Assembly: GCA_003164215.1 (NCBI GenBank) | Contig: PLSR01000020.1 | Location: forward strand, 13,158-47,290 | Direction: 5' to 3' | Source of the DNA: Candidatus Kaiserbacteria bacterium | GTDB taxonomy: Bacteria; Patescibacteriota; Minisyncoccia; Phycocordibacterales; UBA2100 | DNA length: 34,133 nt | In this document: one piece after another, positions 31,625-34,133 of the stretch | How positions within the stretch are numbered: position 1 is the first letter of the stretch | Layout of the letters: every line of letters begins with the position of its first letter | The notes under the pieces: model-generated | The model's input: the letters and a program-made list of their open reading frames with translations, nothing else | Told to the model about the DNA's origin: nothing | The model's database searches: none | Made by a program: the position numbers and the translations under genes

Positions 31625-32674
31625 ATGGAAATGATCGAAATACACGACCTAGAGACCTTCGCTTCGTACGAAGCTGACATGGACGCGCTTTTAAAAAGGA
31701 GCACAGGGAAGAATTTGTACATGACGTATGAGTATGTGTACACCTGGCTTTCATATTTCGACCGCGACCGGTTTACCATCCTCTTGTTGAAGAAAGGGGA
31801 TTTCGTCGTCGGATTTGTTTTGCTCGTCAAAAAGAATTTTTCTCGGTGGCCCCTTTTCCATACTGAGGGAGGGGACTATGCGGATTTTCTAATGGATGAT
31901 TCCTGTCGTGAAGAGGCGATGCGTTATTTTCTCGACTACATTTTTAGTAACCTTCACTCCGGAAGGATAGAGGTCGGACATCTCCACTCCGATTCGTTGA
32001 ACTTGCCGTTGATCAAGGAGTATGCGCGTATCCATAAGAAGCCGATCGAGGACAGCATAACGGAAGATGCTCCGTACATAATTCCTGAAGGCAGTTTCGA
32101 GGAATATGCGGAACAAAAATTAAAGCGAAAATCTACGGTTTCCGACACACTGCGGTGCATTCGCAGGCTCGATGAAGTTGGATCAGTACGATACGTGAAA
32201 ATAGCTGATGCACGAGCGTGTTCGCGGGATGAGCTCATGCGATACCTCGACCTGTTCTTTGAGATGCATCAGAAGCAGTGGGCCAAAAGCAAGTTCCGCA
32301 AAGAAAAGAAGGAGATCGAACGTTACAAGGAGTTCGCATATCGGGCATTACAGAAAGGGTATTTCGAGCTCGCGCTCTTATATCTTGACGAGAAGATTAT
32401 TGCAATGCATTACGGTTTTAAGCTCAATACATGCAGATATTATTTCACTCCGGCGTATGATATCGACTACAAACACTATTCTCCGGGCAAGATATTGCTC
32501 TACCGTCTGATCAAAAATTCATTTGAAGAGGGTGTAGAATTTGATTTCCAAAAAGGGAAGGAGCCGTACAAATTGGAATGGACAGACCAGGTTCAGGAAC
32601 GAGTGGTGATACACGTATACCGCAACTCAATTATTCAAAAATTCATTGCTTTGCGAAGACGTGTCGCGAAGTGA
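31625..32674 (+). CDS. GNAT-family acyltransferase, CelD/BcsL-like
   Basis: This 349-aa protein matches the Acetyltransf_6 (CelD/BcsL) group: two GNAT-like halves with LFHTEGGDYADFLMD in the first and YLDEKIIAMHYGFKL, YYFTPAYDIDYKHYSPGKILLYRLI and EGVEFDFQKGKEPYKLEWT in the second. The last motif (SPG...G..fDf..G.e.YK..W) is the family hallmark. Members are found in cellulose, exopolysaccharide and capsule clusters, presumably to acylate sugars. It forms an operon with the FemAB-like protein just upstream. It ends 20 bases before the convergent flippase gene. Confidence 0.82.
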   Translation: MEMIEIHDLETFASYEADMDALLKRSTGKNLYMTYEYVYTWLSYFDRDRFTILLLKKGDFVVGFVLLVKKNFSRWPLFHTEGGDYADFLMDDSCREEAMRYFLDYIFSNLHSGRIEVGHLHSDSLNLPLIKEYARIHKKPIEDSITEDAPYIIPEGSFEEYAEQKLKRKSTVSDTLRCIRRLDEVGSVRYVKIADARACSRDELMRYLDLFFEMHQKQWAKSKFRKEKKEIERYKEFAYRALQKGYFELALLYLDEKIIAMHYGFKLNTCRYYFTPAYDIDYKHYSPGKILLYRLIKNSFEEGVEFDFQKGKEPYKLEWTDQVQERVVIHVYRNSIIQKFIALRRRVAK

Positions 32675-32694
32675 TCACAACGGCAGATTTGTTT

Positions 32695-33975
32695 CTACAC
32701 CGAAGCGGATATCTCTCGTTCAATAGCTCGTCGATAGAGGACAAAATTGGTGGCTGAGACCGCTACGCGGGTCAATATGCGTGCAATGACGACACCGAGC
32801 AGACCCCAAAAGATCACGCCGATGAACAGCGCGGCGATCTGAAAGATCGTATATACCACATTGGCGATATACTGTTCCGCGATGAGCCGTCTCGAGCAAA
32901 TATAACTGCTCAGTGGATCGAGACATACGGGAATGATCCACAACGCGTATATCTGCGAATACCAAATCGCCTCCGCGTAATTTTGGAACAGCAAGTGGAA
33001 AATAAAGGGTGCGATCGCGATGTATGCCAAGGTCACCGCAGTGCCGGACGCGACATACAGAAAAATTTTATTTCGCATGCTGCGTTTAATCTCTACCGCC
33101 GAGTGATTTACGAATCTCGCCTGCACCATTGAGTCTATCGTCCGTATCGGACCCTTCATTTGGTCGGGTATCGCCGTAGCGAAGTTATACACGGCCAGTT
33201 GCGATGCACCGACATAATGGAACAAGATTATCTGGTCTATATTACTTGCGATGCCGGTGAGGATCCCCATGAAGCTCAGGTGCTTACTGTATCCGAGCAT
33301 ACCGGCATCATGTTTATGCATGTTCGCGCGGTAGACGAGGATGGTGCGTCGATAGAAGTACAATCCGGCGATCGTGTTGGTCAAAAAATAGGCGCTGACA
33401 AGGACGATCGGATTCCCGGTAATAATGACGACGCCGATGAATATAAGGACGGGAATGACATTGTCGAGGATCCCGTAAACCGTAAGCCGATAGAAATCTT
33501 TCTTACCGCCGAGAAAAGATCCGAAAAGGCTCGCGCTCGCGAGAAACGGCGACAGCATCCCGCCGATGAGGACCCCGACTGCGAGCGTGTCATTGTGAGC
33601 GGAGAAGTAATACAGCGACAAACCAAGCGTACCGACGAAGATGACGACGCTCCAGCGTATATTTTCCCAGAATCCTTTTATCAATGCGCCATCGAGCCCC
33701 TCTGCCGCGGATTGAAAGACCGCGCTCCCGATCGAATTGAGCGAGAAAAGCGAAAGGATCGTGATGATCGAGACGATGTACTTGTATACGCCGTACGAAT
33801 CCTTGGATATGAAATGGCTGACCGCGACCGCGAGTGCGAGCGAGGCGATGATATTCAATCCCTGTCCGAGGAGTGACAGGGAACCGCCGGAGGCGAAATA
33901 GACCATGTCGATCTTCGTATAGCGCTCGCTCCAGCGCAGGAAACGAGTGATCTTTTCTTGAATGGTGGCGAACAT
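32695..33975 (-). CDS. Wzx-type oligosaccharide flippase (MATE/MOP superfamily)
   Basis: This 426-aa membrane protein has about 12 hydrophobic helices and the layout of the polysaccharide-transporter branch of the MOP superfamily, which flips lipid-linked oligosaccharides across the inner membrane. The first helices include GGSLSLLGQGLNIIASLALA and KDSYGVYKYIVSI; the central segment GIASNIDQIILFHYVGASQL and later IPVCLDPLSSYICSRRLIAEQYI are typical. ATG 33975 (MFATIQEKITRF) is preferred over the track start at 34011 because TACTAT lies 6 bases upstream. It faces the operons that would build its substrate. Confidence 0.9.
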   Translation of the reverse strand: MFATIQEKITRFLRWSERYTKIDMVYFASGGSLSLLGQGLNIIASLALAVAVSHFISKDSYGVYKYIVSIITILSLFSLNSIGSAVFQSAAEGLDGALIKGFWENIRWSVVIFVGTLGLSLYYFSAHNDTLAVGVLIGGMLSPFLASASLFGSFLGGKKDFYRLTVYGILDNVIPVLIFIGVVIITGNPIVLVSAYFLTNTIAGLYFYRRTILVYRANMHKHDAGMLGYSKHLSFMGILTGIASNIDQIILFHYVGASQLAVYNFATAIPDQMKGPIRTIDSMVQARFVNHSAVEIKRSMRNKIFLYVASGTAVTLAYIAIAPFIFHLLFQNYAEAIWYSQIYALWIIPVCLDPLSSYICSRRLIAEQYIANVVYTIFQIAALFIGVIFWGLLGVVIARILTRVAVSATNFVLYRRAIEREISASV

Positions 33976-33981
33976 CGAACC

Positions 33982-33987
33982 ATAGTA
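33982..33987 (-). promoter_or_regulatory. -10 box, leaderless, for the flippase
   Basis: On the minus strand TACTAT lies exactly 6 bases before the ATG at 33975. No SD is present. Confidence 0.45.
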
Positions 33988-34133
33988 GCCCGTAACGGTA
34001 CCCGATGCCACCGTCGCACCGTTCCTTCAAAACGAGCGCCGGCATCGCTCGGCAGCGCATCGGAATGCGTGCGAACTGAATCGCTGACATCGTCGCGCGT
34101 GACCCGATGGTCGTTACTTTGTAGCGGGGCGGG
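33988..34133. other. Unassigned right end of window
   Basis: No supported gene. The 166-aa minus ORF across this end overlaps the flippase in another frame and lacks family resemblance. Confidence 0.5.

Noticed and set aside
33160-33876. 238-aa plus ORF inside the flippase gene
   Set aside because: Highly charged product (RDRDDRDD-like) typical for the antisense of a membrane-protein gene.

Overview
The window looks like a chromosome segment from a bacterium of the Patescibacteria (Candidate Phyla Radiation), probably a Paceibacteria/Parcubacteria-type lineage, with GC near 50%. The taxon call is an inference. It rests on compact genes with ATGA overlaps, short versions of Mur ligases and RsmI, a TraG-like ATPase next to a secreted lamin-tail protein, and two sugar dehydrogenases missing their last domain. 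TGA is used as a normal stop (for example in murD), so this is the standard bacterial code.

Layout. 1-2082: peptidoglycan precursor synthesis (3' end of murD, then murC). The gap between them is structured and contains an exact copy of the 16S rRNA 3' tail. 2162-2773: a DUF218 gene with its own promoter, Shine-Dalgarno (SD) sequence and terminator. 2840-6684: rsmI, a small membrane protein, a TraG/VirD4-like ATPase and a secreted lamin-tail protein. 6695-34011: a long surface-glycan cluster. It holds eight GT-B glycosyltransferases, nucleotide-sugar enzymes (two short UDP-glucose/GDP-mannose dehydrogenase-family proteins, Gmd, RmlB-like, RmlC, ArnA-like decarboxylase, a further SDR epimerase), two DegT/DnrJ aminotransferases, a hexapeptide acetyltransferase, two methyltransferases, a NodB deacetylase, two FemAB/CelD-like GNAT proteins and a Wzx-type flippase. 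No Wzy polymerase or priming phosphoglycosyl transferase was recognised. A NYN-domain protein, two more DUF218 proteins and one GNAT gene are interspersed.

How the genes fit together. The enzymes can plausibly supply deoxy-, amino-, N-acetylated and methylated sugars to the glycosyltransferases, and the flippase would export the lipid-linked glycan. Gene expression appears to use two styles. Many genes have a TANNNT box placed 6-7 bases before the ATG and no SD, which predicts leaderless mRNAs. Three stand-alone genes (2162 +, 12701 -, 28113 -) instead have a TTGAC(A/T) -35 box, a -10 box, a short leader with an SD and a dedicated intrinsic terminator. Together with the 16S-tail sequence between murD and murC, this contrast is the most interesting feature of the window. 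No tRNA, intact rRNA, CRISPR array or insertion sequence was seen, and no gene-free stretch exceeds 300 bases.
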